From assembly GCA_002455255.1 (NCBI GenBank), contig DKKL01000037.1, positions 25,337 to 42,304 on the forward strand: a DNA stretch of 16,968 bases, given 5' to 3'. Made by a program: the position numbers and the translations under genes. Under the pieces are notes generated by a model. The model searched no databases, was not told the origin of the DNA, and saw only the letters and a list, made by a program, of their open reading frames with translations. The stretch comes from Candidatus Tepidiaquacellales bacterium UBA6667 (lineage in GTDB: Bacteria > Bacteroidota > Ignavibacteria > Tepidaquicellales > Tepidaquicellaceae). Shown here piece by piece: positions 7,281 to 14,963 of this stretch (positions within the stretch are counted from its first letter, which is position 1; every line of letters starts with the position of its first letter).

Positions 7281-8923
7281 AAAAAAATTTATTTCAAATA
7301 TTATCATTAATTTTGATTTTTTATTTTATAATCGGATTTATTTTATTTCCTATTTATAATTTAAGTTTAGAAAGTTTTATAAATTTAAATAATATAATAC
7401 TTTATCTTTCAAACCCTAATATTTATGAAGCAGTTTTAAATTCATTAACATTATCAATATTAAGTGTAATTATTAGTTTAATACTTGGTGTATATCTTGC
7501 ATATCTGGTACATTTTTATAAAATAAAATTAAAATCATTATTAACTTCATTCTTATTAATCCCAATTGCTACGCCACCAATAATAGGAACTGTTGCTTTT
7601 CTATATTTGGTAAGTGATAACGGGCTAATGTTTAAATTTTTTAATAATTATTTAAGTTTTATCAAACTAAATCCTGTACAAGGCTGGTATGCAATTTTGT
7701 TAATTCATTTATATTCTTTCTATCCGTTTTTTTTCCTTTTTGCATCTGCATCTTTAAAGAAACTTGACGGGAATATAACAGATGCATCAATTACATTAGG
7801 TGCTTCAAAATTCAGAACTTTTTTTAAGATTATATTACCATTCCTTTATCCTGCAATAGTAAGTTCTTCTATTATAGTGTTTATGGCAAGTATGGCTTCA
7901 TTTTCAGCTCCTTTTATTTTTGCAGATAATTCAAGATTTTTGACAACTGAAATTTATAACTCTAAAATAAACGGTGACATTCAGCTGTCTTCGTTCCTTT
8001 CTGTAATTCTCACTGTGTTATCTTTAGTTGGTCTATATATTTTTACAAAATTTAGAAACTTAAACGAGAATACTAATACAATAAAAGGAACTGTGAGAGT
8101 ATTAAGTGAATTAAGTAAAAACAAACTCGGTATTCTTAACAAATTGTTCTTATCAATTTTGGTTTTATTCATAACCTTACCTTTGCTTACTTTGTTATAT
8201 CTGTCATTTATTCCTGAAGGTGCGTTGTTAAGAAATGTTTTTAATGAATCTATGACTTTGCAGAATTATACTAAACTTTTTTCTGAGGAAGGCATATATA
8301 AACCTTTTCTTAATAGTTTCTATATGGCTTTGATAACAGTTATTATATGCTTGTTTCTTGGAACCATTTCATCTTTGACAATCTCAGGGAAAAAAAGTTT
8401 TTTAAATAAATTTATTGAAGTATTTATTTCATTGCCATATGGCATTCCCGGAACTGTAATTGCTATTATGTTAATTTTAAGTTTTAATTCATTTAACATT
8501 TTTACTTTTTCATCTTTAATTGGTACTTTTCTGATTTTACCAATTGCTTATACTATTAGAAATGTTCCTGTTTTTACTCAATCAGTGCTAACAGGGATAA
8601 AAAATTTCGATACAAACCTTAACGAAGCTTCTTATTCTCTTGGTGCAAGTAAAATTAAAACTTTTTTTAAAATTACATTTCCTTTATTGCTCCCTTCAAT
8701 TATTAATGGTTCATTATTGGTGTTTATTAATTCGATGGGAGAGTTTGTATCAACTATATTGCTATATACATATAATACAAGAACTGTATCAATTGAAATA
8801 TATTCACAGTTGAGAATGTATAACACCGGTATTGGTGCAGTTTATGGTGTACTCTTGTTTTTAATTGTTATTTTAACGGTTTATTTATCACGAAAATATA
8901 TAAATGAAAGGATCTCAGTTTAA
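7277..8923 (+). CDS. ABC transporter permease, fused double transmembrane domain (FbpB/ThiP-like), TTG start
   Basis: A 548-residue inner-membrane protein with about 12 predicted membrane segments in two homologous halves. Each half carries the EAA loop that docks on the ATPase: ITDASITLGASKFRTFFK (167-184) and LNEASYSLGASKIKTFFK (448-465). The halves are joined by a hydrophilic linker around 258-286. The fused arrangement is usual for ferric iron and thiamine importers, which need only one permease polypeptide. The start is TTG at 7277, overlapping the ATPase stop by four bases (TTGA). It is chosen because Lys2-Lys3 and the first membrane helix follow at once, and the next Met is residue 118, which would delete two helices. 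The stop shares one base with the start of the E1 gene. Confidence 0.92.
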   Translation: MKKNLFQILSLILIFYFIIGFILFPIYNLSLESFINLNNIILYLSNPNIYEAVLNSLTLSILSVIISLILGVYLAYLVHFYKIKLKSLLTSFLLIPIATPPIIGTVAFLYLVSDNGLMFKFFNNYLSFIKLNPVQGWYAILLIHLYSFYPFFFLFASASLKKLDGNITDASITLGASKFRTFFKIILPFLYPAIVSSSIIVFMASMASFSAPFIFADNSRFLTTEIYNSKINGDIQLSSFLSVILTVLSLVGLYIFTKFRNLNENTNTIKGTVRVLSELSKNKLGILNKLFLSILVLFITLPLLTLLYLSFIPEGALLRNVFNESMTLQNYTKLFSEEGIYKPFLNSFYMALITVIICLFLGTISSLTISGKKSFLNKFIEVFISLPYGIPGTVIAIMLILSFNSFNIFTFSSLIGTFLILPIAYTIRNVPVFTQSVLTGIKNFDTNLNEASYSLGASKIKTFFKITFPLLLPSIINGSLLVFINSMGEFVSTILLYTYNTRTVSIEIYSQLRMYNTGIGAVYGVLLFLIVILTVYLSRKYINERISV

Positions 8924-10983
8924 TGTCAGAAATTGATATTGAAATATTAAAAAAAGCATATTATAAAATGAATCTTGTTGTTAACATGGCTGAAACGTAT
9001 GACGAGAACAGACAAATTTGTAAATTTGTACATTCAACCTCCAGAGGGCACGAAGCAATTCAGCTTGCTCTTGCATTTCATCTCAAAGAATATGATTATC
9101 TCTCTCCATACTACAGAGATGAATCAATAATGTTAGGTATTGGTTTTGAACCTTATCAGTTAATGCTGCAATTATTGGCTAAAGGAGATGATCCTTTCTC
9201 GGGAGGAAGAAGTTACTATAATCATCCTTCAGTAAAACAAAAAGGTTTCCCTACGATTCCTCATCAATCTTCTGCAACAGGTATGCAGGCAATACCCGCT
9301 ACGGGTATGGCTCATGGATTATCTTATTTAGAAAAATCCGGATTATTAAAAGAAAATAATTATCCAATAGTTGTTTGTTCATTAGGTGATGGGTCAGTTA
9401 CTGAAGGTGAAGTTTCAGAAGCATTTCAAATGGCTGTTTTAAAAAAACTTCCGATACTTTATTTTGTTCAGGATAATAAATGGGGAATATCTGCTTATGA
9501 AAATGAAATGAGAGCTATGAATGCATATGAGTTTGCGGCTGGTTTCAAGGGATTAAAAAGAGAAAAAGTTGACGGGTCAAATTTTATAGATTCCTATCAG
9601 AAAATTGAAGAAATATTTGAATACATAAGAAGAAAAAGAAGTCCGGTATTACTTCATGCTTCGGTTCCTTTGTTAGGTCATCACACTTCAGGAGTTCGAA
9701 AAGAATGGTATAGAACTGAAAAAGATTTAAAAGAACATTATAAAGATGATCCGGTACCAAAACTTAAAACTGTATTATTTGATTTAGGTGTTTCCAAAGA
9801 AATTTTAAGTGAAATTGAATTATCAGCAAAAGACAAAGTTAAATCTGATTTTGAAAAAGCAGTTTCTGCAAAAGATCCTGATATTTCCAGTTTGTATCTA
9901 TACGAATTTGCGGAAACACCGGTAATTGAAGAAACTGGAGAAAGAGAACCTGCTGGAAGAACTGAACAAGTTATAATGGTTGATTCTGCATTGCATGCGA
10001 TTGATGAAGTTATGAGAAAACATCCTGAATCAATTTTATATGGGCAGGATGTAGGGAAAAGACTTGGGGGAGTATTTAGGGAAGCCGCTACGCTTGCACA
10101 GAAATATGGTGATAACAGAGTATTCAACACACCTATTCAGGAAGCATATATCGTTGGGTCAACTGCAGGAATGAGTGCAGTTGGAGTGAAACCTATTGTT
10201 GAAATTCAATTTGCAGATTATGCCTGGGCAGGAATGAATCAATTAGTTGTTGAACTTTCTAAGTCATGTTATCTAAGTTGTGGTAAATTTCCTATATCTT
10301 CACTTATAAGAATTCCGGTTGGTGCATATGGGAGCGGTGGACCATATCATTCAGATTGTATCGAATCAAGTTTTTTACCTATTAGAGGAATCAAAATTGC
10401 TTATCCTTCAAATTCAGCAGATATGAAAGGCTTGATGAAATCTGCTTTCTATGATCCAAACCCTGTTATTATGTTTGAGCATAAAGGTTTATATTGGAGT
10501 AAGGTTCCCGGTACTGATGCGGCAAAGACAATCGAACCGGATGAAAACTATATAATACCATTTGGTAAAGCAAGGATTTTTAAAAATGCAGATTTGAAAT
10601 CAATTGAAAACGGAGAATCACTTTGCATTATCACTTATGGAATGGGTGTTCACTGGGCATTGAATGCTTCAAAAAATTTCAATGGAAATGTTGAAATTTT
10701 GGATTTAAGAACACTTAACCCTATTGATGAAAATGCAATTTATGAAACAGTAAAAAAACATGGTAAATGTATTGTACTTACTGAAGAACAAATTCTAAAT
10801 TCATTTGCTGAGTCATTAGCAGGAAGGATATCAAAAAATTGCTTTAGATTTTTGGATGCACCTGTTGAATTTATTGGTTCTGCCAATGTTCCTGCAGTTC
10901 CGCTTAATACTTTATTAGAAAATGAAATGTTACCAAATCCTGAAAAAGTTAGTAAAGTGATAGATTATTTATTAGGTTATTAA
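8923..10983 (+). CDS. 2-oxoacid dehydrogenase E1 component, fused alpha and beta subunits (branched-chain type)
   Basis: A 686-residue thiamine diphosphate enzyme that decarboxylates a 2-oxoacid and passes the acyl group to a lipoyl E2. Residues 1-330 are the alpha part: HSTSRGHEAIQ (37-47), YRDE (64-67), and the thiamine diphosphate motif running from GDGSVTEG (155-162) to QDN (183-185). Residues 348-686 are the beta part: ILYGQDVG (371-378), TPIQEAYIVG with active-site Glu407, and the segments ADYAWAGMNQ and GGPYHSD. Separate subunits are usual in many bacteria; single-chain E1 proteins of about 650-700 residues are common in Bacteroidota and relatives, generally annotated as branched-chain 2-oxoacid or 2-oxoisovalerate dehydrogenase. 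Pyruvate or acetoin specificity cannot be excluded. No E2 or E3 gene lies in this window. Its ATG overlaps the permease stop (TAATG), an unexpected coupling. Confidence 0.9.
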   Translation: MSEIDIEILKKAYYKMNLVVNMAETYDENRQICKFVHSTSRGHEAIQLALAFHLKEYDYLSPYYRDESIMLGIGFEPYQLMLQLLAKGDDPFSGGRSYYNHPSVKQKGFPTIPHQSSATGMQAIPATGMAHGLSYLEKSGLLKENNYPIVVCSLGDGSVTEGEVSEAFQMAVLKKLPILYFVQDNKWGISAYENEMRAMNAYEFAAGFKGLKREKVDGSNFIDSYQKIEEIFEYIRRKRSPVLLHASVPLLGHHTSGVRKEWYRTEKDLKEHYKDDPVPKLKTVLFDLGVSKEILSEIELSAKDKVKSDFEKAVSAKDPDISSLYLYEFAETPVIEETGEREPAGRTEQVIMVDSALHAIDEVMRKHPESILYGQDVGKRLGGVFREAATLAQKYGDNRVFNTPIQEAYIVGSTAGMSAVGVKPIVEIQFADYAWAGMNQLVVELSKSCYLSCGKFPISSLIRIPVGAYGSGGPYHSDCIESSFLPIRGIKIAYPSNSADMKGLMKSAFYDPNPVIMFEHKGLYWSKVPGTDAAKTIEPDENYIIPFGKARIFKNADLKSIENGESLCIITYGMGVHWALNASKNFNGNVEILDLRTLNPIDENAIYETVKKHGKCIVLTEEQILNSFAESLAGRISKNCFRFLDAPVEFIGSANVPAVPLNTLLENEMLPNPEKVSKVIDYLLGY

Positions 10984-10999
10984 ATTAAAAAATTAAATT

Positions 11000-12562
11000 A
11001 TGTCCTCATACACAAAAGATATACTTGTAATAGATGATGATATCGTAACTCGTAAAATAATAACCAAACATTTGGAAAAAAATGGTTTTGATATTATCCA
11101 GACTGATAAAGCTTCCGAAGCTTTAAAATTATTACATCTTAACAATGTAGATTTAGTTCTATGTGACATTGAGATGGAAGATATGGATGGATATGAATTT
11201 TGCAATTTAGTGAGAGCGGAAGAAAAGTATAAAGCTCTTCCTTTTATTTTTGTATCTTCCCGCGATACTATGGAAGATAAAAATAAAGCACTGAATATGG
11301 GTGCAGATGATTATATAACAAAACCAGTTGATGTTGATTCATTGCTATTAAAAGTTAAATCGCTATTAAAACGAGTCGAGATTTATAAACAGTTCAGTTT
11401 AAGGCAGAAATTAGAATTTAATATTGAAAATGAAAAATATAAAGTTTTAATCCTTGATGATGATCCTTTGCTTCAAACTATGATAGCATCAACACTTGAA
11501 AGAAGCGGTATGGAACCAATCAAAGCAGGTAATGCTACTGATGCTATGAATAAAGTTAGGACACTAAAACCTGATCTGATATTGTCAGATTTAATGATGC
11601 CGGATGTAAGCGGATTTGAATTTAGGAAAATGTTATTGGATGATGTTTATCTAAAAGAAATACCATTTATATTTTTGACTTCTATAGATGAAGAAAGTGC
11701 CATATTGGAAGGTTACGATATGGACATAAAAGATTTTATTTCTAAAGCACAAAATCCAAAACTAATAGCAATCAAAGTAAAAAACATTCTTGATACTATC
11801 AGTAAAGAAAGAAAAAAATCAATAATGGAATTGCAACAGGTTGCATCTTCAGTTGCAATTGAAGTTGTTCCTGATAAAGCAAAACAAATAAAGGGTTATT
11901 CAATCAATCAATTAAATATCCCATACAAAGGAATGCCCGGTGGAGATTTTTTGGATTATATACAAATCGATGAAAACAGAATGGTAATTATTGTGGGGGA
12001 TGTTATGGGTAAACAATGGGGAGCATGGTTTTTTACTTTTTCCTTTATTGGATATTTGAGAAGTGCTATCAGAGTAGCTATTAACAGTATTCATAATATT
12101 ACTGCCGGTGGGATAATGACTAATGTGAACTCTGCAATTTTTAAAGATGCAAAAGTTTCTGAGATTTTCAGTACTGTCACTTGCATAATTGTTGATAACC
12201 TGACTAATTCCATTCAATATACAGGAGCGGGTGACTTATCTGTCTTGCTATACAGAGATAAAACCGGAGAGGTAGAGCAATTTGAATCATCAGGTTTATT
12301 GTTAGGTGTTTCAGAAGACGGTGAGTATGATAACATTGAAATTAAAATGGATAAGAATGATGAACTGATAATATTTACAGATGGAGTTATTGACTCAAGA
12401 AATCCGGAAGGAAAATCTTTTGGAATGAACAATACTATTGAAATCTTAAAAGAAAAAACGGATGATAATTATAAATTTGAATTGTTAAAGAGAAAATTTG
12501 TTGAATACACATTGAATAATTATGATGATGATGTAACATTAGTCGGAATAAAAAGAAACTAA
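11000..12562 (+). CDS. tandem-receiver PP2C/SpoIIE-type serine phosphatase (REC-REC-PP2C)
   Basis: A 520-residue signalling phosphatase with no membrane segments. Receiver 1 (about 6-125) has the acidic triplet Asp12-14, phospho-acceptor Asp56 in CDIEMED and Lys108. Receiver 2 (about 147-265) has Asp153-155, Asp197 in SDLMMPD and Lys249, although the proline usually following that lysine is alanine. A short linker leads to a SpoIIE/RsbU-like domain (about 285-518) with the metal-binding motifs GGDFLDY (314-320), GDVMGK (333-338), TDG (460-462) and DDDVT (509-513). Both receivers look able to accept phosphate. By family analogy it would dephosphorylate a STAS protein, most simply the one encoded at 14032-14370. 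It sits 16 bases after the E1 gene and 5 bases before the glycosyltransferase gene, on the same strand. Confidence 0.92.
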   Translation: MSSYTKDILVIDDDIVTRKIITKHLEKNGFDIIQTDKASEALKLLHLNNVDLVLCDIEMEDMDGYEFCNLVRAEEKYKALPFIFVSSRDTMEDKNKALNMGADDYITKPVDVDSLLLKVKSLLKRVEIYKQFSLRQKLEFNIENEKYKVLILDDDPLLQTMIASTLERSGMEPIKAGNATDAMNKVRTLKPDLILSDLMMPDVSGFEFRKMLLDDVYLKEIPFIFLTSIDEESAILEGYDMDIKDFISKAQNPKLIAIKVKNILDTISKERKKSIMELQQVASSVAIEVVPDKAKQIKGYSINQLNIPYKGMPGGDFLDYIQIDENRMVIIVGDVMGKQWGAWFFTFSFIGYLRSAIRVAINSIHNITAGGIMTNVNSAIFKDAKVSEIFSTVTCIIVDNLTNSIQYTGAGDLSVLLYRDKTGEVEQFESSGLLLGVSEDGEYDNIEIKMDKNDELIIFTDGVIDSRNPEGKSFGMNNTIEILKEKTDDNYKFELLKRKFVEYTLNNYDDDVTLVGIKRN

Positions 12563-12567
12563 CATAT

Positions 12568-14013
12568 ATGTTTATATTAGAAATTTTATTTTGTTTATTC
12601 CTTTTTATTGTTATTTATTCATATGTAGGATATGGAATACTTATAACAGTTATAAATAAAATACCTTTTCTAAAAATTCTTTTTCCTAAACCAAAAAATT
12701 CATATTTAAACAAAAAAGATAAACTTGTGACAGAAAATTTATCATATCCTACGGTAACATTGATTATATCAGCATCAGGAGAGACTAAAGAACTAATCAG
12801 GGAAAAGATTCTCAATACAAATTCATTGGATTATCCTAAAGAAAAACTTGAAGTGATATTTGCAGTTGCTTTTGATTCTGACAGTGAAACTGATGAAACC
12901 GTAAATGAATATTATGAACATTTCTTGGAAGAGGTAGAAATAAAAGGTGTTACATCAAAGGATGAAGAAATTTATGTAAAATTTTTACCATTTGAAAACA
13001 GCAGTGATAAAAGCAGGAGTGAACTGATTGAAGAATTTTCAGAAACACTTAGTGAAAATGAATTTTCTTCTGCCGATATAACAATAAATTCAAAATTAAA
13101 ATTAGACAAAATTAACAAGGAAGTTAATACTGAACAATCAGATTTGAGAGTATCTATAACTAAAGATGTGAGGCGTAAAGGTAAGATTTCGCAGGTTAAT
13201 AGGACTGTAAATATTGCAACCGGAGAAATACTTGTGTTTTCCGATGCAAACAGTATGTTCAATTCAGATGCTATAAAAAATCTTGTTAAACATTTCTCTG
13301 ATATTTCGGTCGGATGTGTTGCAGGAGAAAAGAGAGTTAAGTCAAATGATAAATCAACGAGTGGTGACGGCGAAGGTTTATATTGGAAATATGAATCATA
13401 TTTAAAAAAACAGGATTCTGATTTATATACCGCATGTGGTGCAGCGGGAGAAATATTTGCTATACGAAAATCTCTTTGGGAGCAAGGCGTTCCGCAAAAT
13501 GCTATTATTGAAGATTTTGTATTGTCTATGAAGCTCGTTGAAAAAGGATACAGAATAATTTATGAACCGAACGCATATGCTGAAGAAGAACCAAGTTTGA
13601 ATATGGAATCTGAATTTAAAAGAAGAGTGAGAATTGCAGCCGGTGGATTCCAGGCAATTGTTTGGTTAAAAAAATTATTAAATCCTTTCTATTACAGAGT
13701 TGTAACTTTTGAATATGTTTCACACAGAGTTTTAAGATGGGCAATTGTTCCATTTTTATTGCCAATTATATTTCTTTTAAATATAGTTTTAAGTTTCATA
13801 AATCCAATATTTTATACTTATATTTTAATTATTCAAATTTTATTTTACATGTGTTCATTTATTGGATACTTATTAGAGAGTAAAAAAATAAAAATAAAAG
13901 TGTTTTATCTTCCATATGTACTGACTTTGATGAATGTTGCTGCAGTGTTTGGTTTTTTCAGATTTATCAAAGGTGAACAAACAGTAATTTGGGAAAAGGT
14001 AAAACGAATATAA
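12568..14013 (+). CDS. membrane glycosyltransferase family 2 with an acidic insertion in the GT-A domain
   Basis: A 481-residue processive-type GT2. Membrane segments occur near 3-28 and in the C-terminal part (about 392-412, 415-435, 446-466). The catalytic domain between them shows PTVTLIISAS (61-70), the nucleotide-binding segment DSETDET (105-111), RRKGKISQVN (202-211) followed by ATGEILVFSDANSMF (217-231), and IIEDFVLSMKL (313-323) with the likely base Asp316. In ordinary members about 25-40 residues separate the DGSTDGT-like motif and the GK..N motif. Here about 90 do, and the extra stretch (roughly 125-198) is rich in Glu, Asp, Ser and Lys. The protein probably adds sugars to a lipid-linked or growing polysaccharide at the inner membrane. 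It lies between the phosphatase and STAS genes, inside the signalling block. Confidence 0.87.
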   Translation: MFILEILFCLFLFIVIYSYVGYGILITVINKIPFLKILFPKPKNSYLNKKDKLVTENLSYPTVTLIISASGETKELIREKILNTNSLDYPKEKLEVIFAVAFDSDSETDETVNEYYEHFLEEVEIKGVTSKDEEIYVKFLPFENSSDKSRSELIEEFSETLSENEFSSADITINSKLKLDKINKEVNTEQSDLRVSITKDVRRKGKISQVNRTVNIATGEILVFSDANSMFNSDAIKNLVKHFSDISVGCVAGEKRVKSNDKSTSGDGEGLYWKYESYLKKQDSDLYTACGAAGEIFAIRKSLWEQGVPQNAIIEDFVLSMKLVEKGYRIIYEPNAYAEEEPSLNMESEFKRRVRIAAGGFQAIVWLKKLLNPFYYRVVTFEYVSHRVLRWAIVPFLLPIIFLLNIVLSFINPIFYTYILIIQILFYMCSFIGYLLESKKIKIKVFYLPYVLTLMNVAAVFGFFRFIKGEQTVIWEKVKRI

Positions 14014-14017
14014 ATTC

Positions 14018-14025
14018 AAAGGAGA
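14018..14025 (+). promoter_or_regulatory. strong ribosome binding site of the STAS gene
   Basis: AAAGGAGA lies 6-7 bases upstream of the ATG at 14032 and is a near-ideal Shine-Dalgarno sequence. Most other starts in this window have A-rich leaders with little SD character, so the STAS protein may be made in higher amounts than its neighbours, as is often needed for an anti-sigma-antagonist type protein. Confidence 0.7.
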
Positions 14026-14031
14026 ATTAAT

Positions 14032-14370
14032 ATGAACTATGAAGTAACAGAAGAAAACGGGGTAACCTGTATCAAAATCAATTTAAAAAGAGCTACTGTT
14101 GATGTCGTTAAAGAGTTCAAAGCTTTTTTATTTGATGTGATTGATAATCAACAAAAAAAGAAAATTATACTTGATTTATCAAGTGTAGAATTTGTTGACA
14201 GTTCATTTTTAGGAGCAGTTGTTTCAGGTTTAAAAAAAGTTACCTCTATAAAAGGTGATATCAAAGTTGTTGAATTGCAACCACCTGTTAGAGCTATGTT
14301 TGAACTCACAAGATTATATAAAGTTTTTGAAATCTTTGATAACAAACAAGACGCTATTAACAGTTTTTAA
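14032..14370 (+). CDS. STAS-domain antagonist protein (SpoIIAA/RsbV-like)
   Basis: A 112-residue single STAS domain, the usual length for SpoIIAA/RsbV proteins. The strand IILDLSSVEFVDSSFLGAVV (45-64) contains the phosphorylation loop Asp56-Ser57-Ser58; one of these serines should be the target of a partner HATPase kinase and of the PP2C phosphatase. A conserved C-terminal helix region (VRAMFELTRLYKVFEIF) follows. It lies 18 bases after the glycosyltransferase gene and 17 before the HATPase gene, so the antagonist/HATPase gene pair is conserved as in rsbVW and spoIIAA-AB. No sigma factor gene accompanies the pair; the output may be a sigma factor elsewhere or the neighbouring polysaccharide enzymes. 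Confidence 0.9.
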   Translation: MNYEVTEENGVTCIKINLKRATVDVVKEFKAFLFDVIDNQQKKKIILDLSSVEFVDSSFLGAVVSGLKKVTSIKGDIKVVELQPPVRAMFELTRLYKVFEIFDNKQDAINSF

Positions 14371-14387
14371 TTTAAAAAAATAATCCG

Positions 14388-14963
14388 ATGGATAAAATTA
14401 CATTGTATGTTCCATCAAAGATTGAGAATATTCATTTTGTCAGTGATGTTACTGAGGCATTTTCAAGGTCAAGAATAAAATTTGAAAATGAATTTCGGGA
14501 AACTGAATTTATGACCGATTTGAAACTGATTATTTATGAACTATTCTCGAACTGTGTGTTGCATGGAAAAACCGAGAAGATAAAAATTACCTATGATATA
14601 GTAAATAATCATTTGGAAATTAAAATTGAGTTAGTTGGAAAAGGATTTATGATAAAACCTGTGAAATTATTATCACATCAGAAAGATTTATCATATTATC
14701 CGCCTTATCCTGCTGAAATCCATAATGATGAATTTATTTTATATCACGATTCTGAAAATGAAGTTATATGTAAGGTCTTGGGTGAAAAAGAATTGTTTTT
14801 TAAATGTATAAAATTACCGGAGGAAAATCCGGAAATTGAAAATTTACCTGAACATTTTGGAATTATGTTGATAACTTCTTTGTCTGAACATTTCTCTTAT
14901 ACAAGGTCTGAAGATGAAGTAGATATTTTTTTCCTTAAAAAAAGTATAAAAGAATTTATATGA
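14388..14963 (+). CDS. RsbW/SpoIIAB-like HATPase, divergent nucleotide site
   Basis: A 191-residue cytoplasmic protein with a GHKL ATPase fold. The N-box ELFSNCVLHG (51-60) keeps the Mg-binding Asn55 and the E...N...HG pattern. The end of the domain matches a G2-like segment, HFGIMLITSLSEHFSY (156-171), closing with DIFFLKK. The G1 box, normally DxGxGF, reads LVGKGF (82-87), so the adenine-contacting Asp is leucine. About 68 residues (88-155) separate G1 from G2, much longer than the lid of typical 140-160 residue anti-sigma kinases. It may have altered or no ATP binding. It follows the STAS gene by 17 bases and overlaps the next gene by four bases (ATGA), coupling it directly to the phosphoglycosyltransferase fusion. 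Confidence 0.82.
   Translation: MDKITLYVPSKIENIHFVSDVTEAFSRSRIKFENEFRETEFMTDLKLIIYELFSNCVLHGKTEKIKITYDIVNNHLEIKIELVGKGFMIKPVKLLSHQKDLSYYPPYPAEIHNDEFILYHDSENEVICKVLGEKELFFKCIKLPEENPEIENLPEHFGIMLITSLSEHFSYTRSEDEVDIFFLKKSIKEFI

Noticed and set aside
9738..10130. 130-codon minus-strand ORF inside the E1 gene
   Set aside because: It lies fully within a well-supported coding region, its Ser/Leu-rich translation resembles no family, and it has no ribosome binding site or operon context. It is an antisense shadow.
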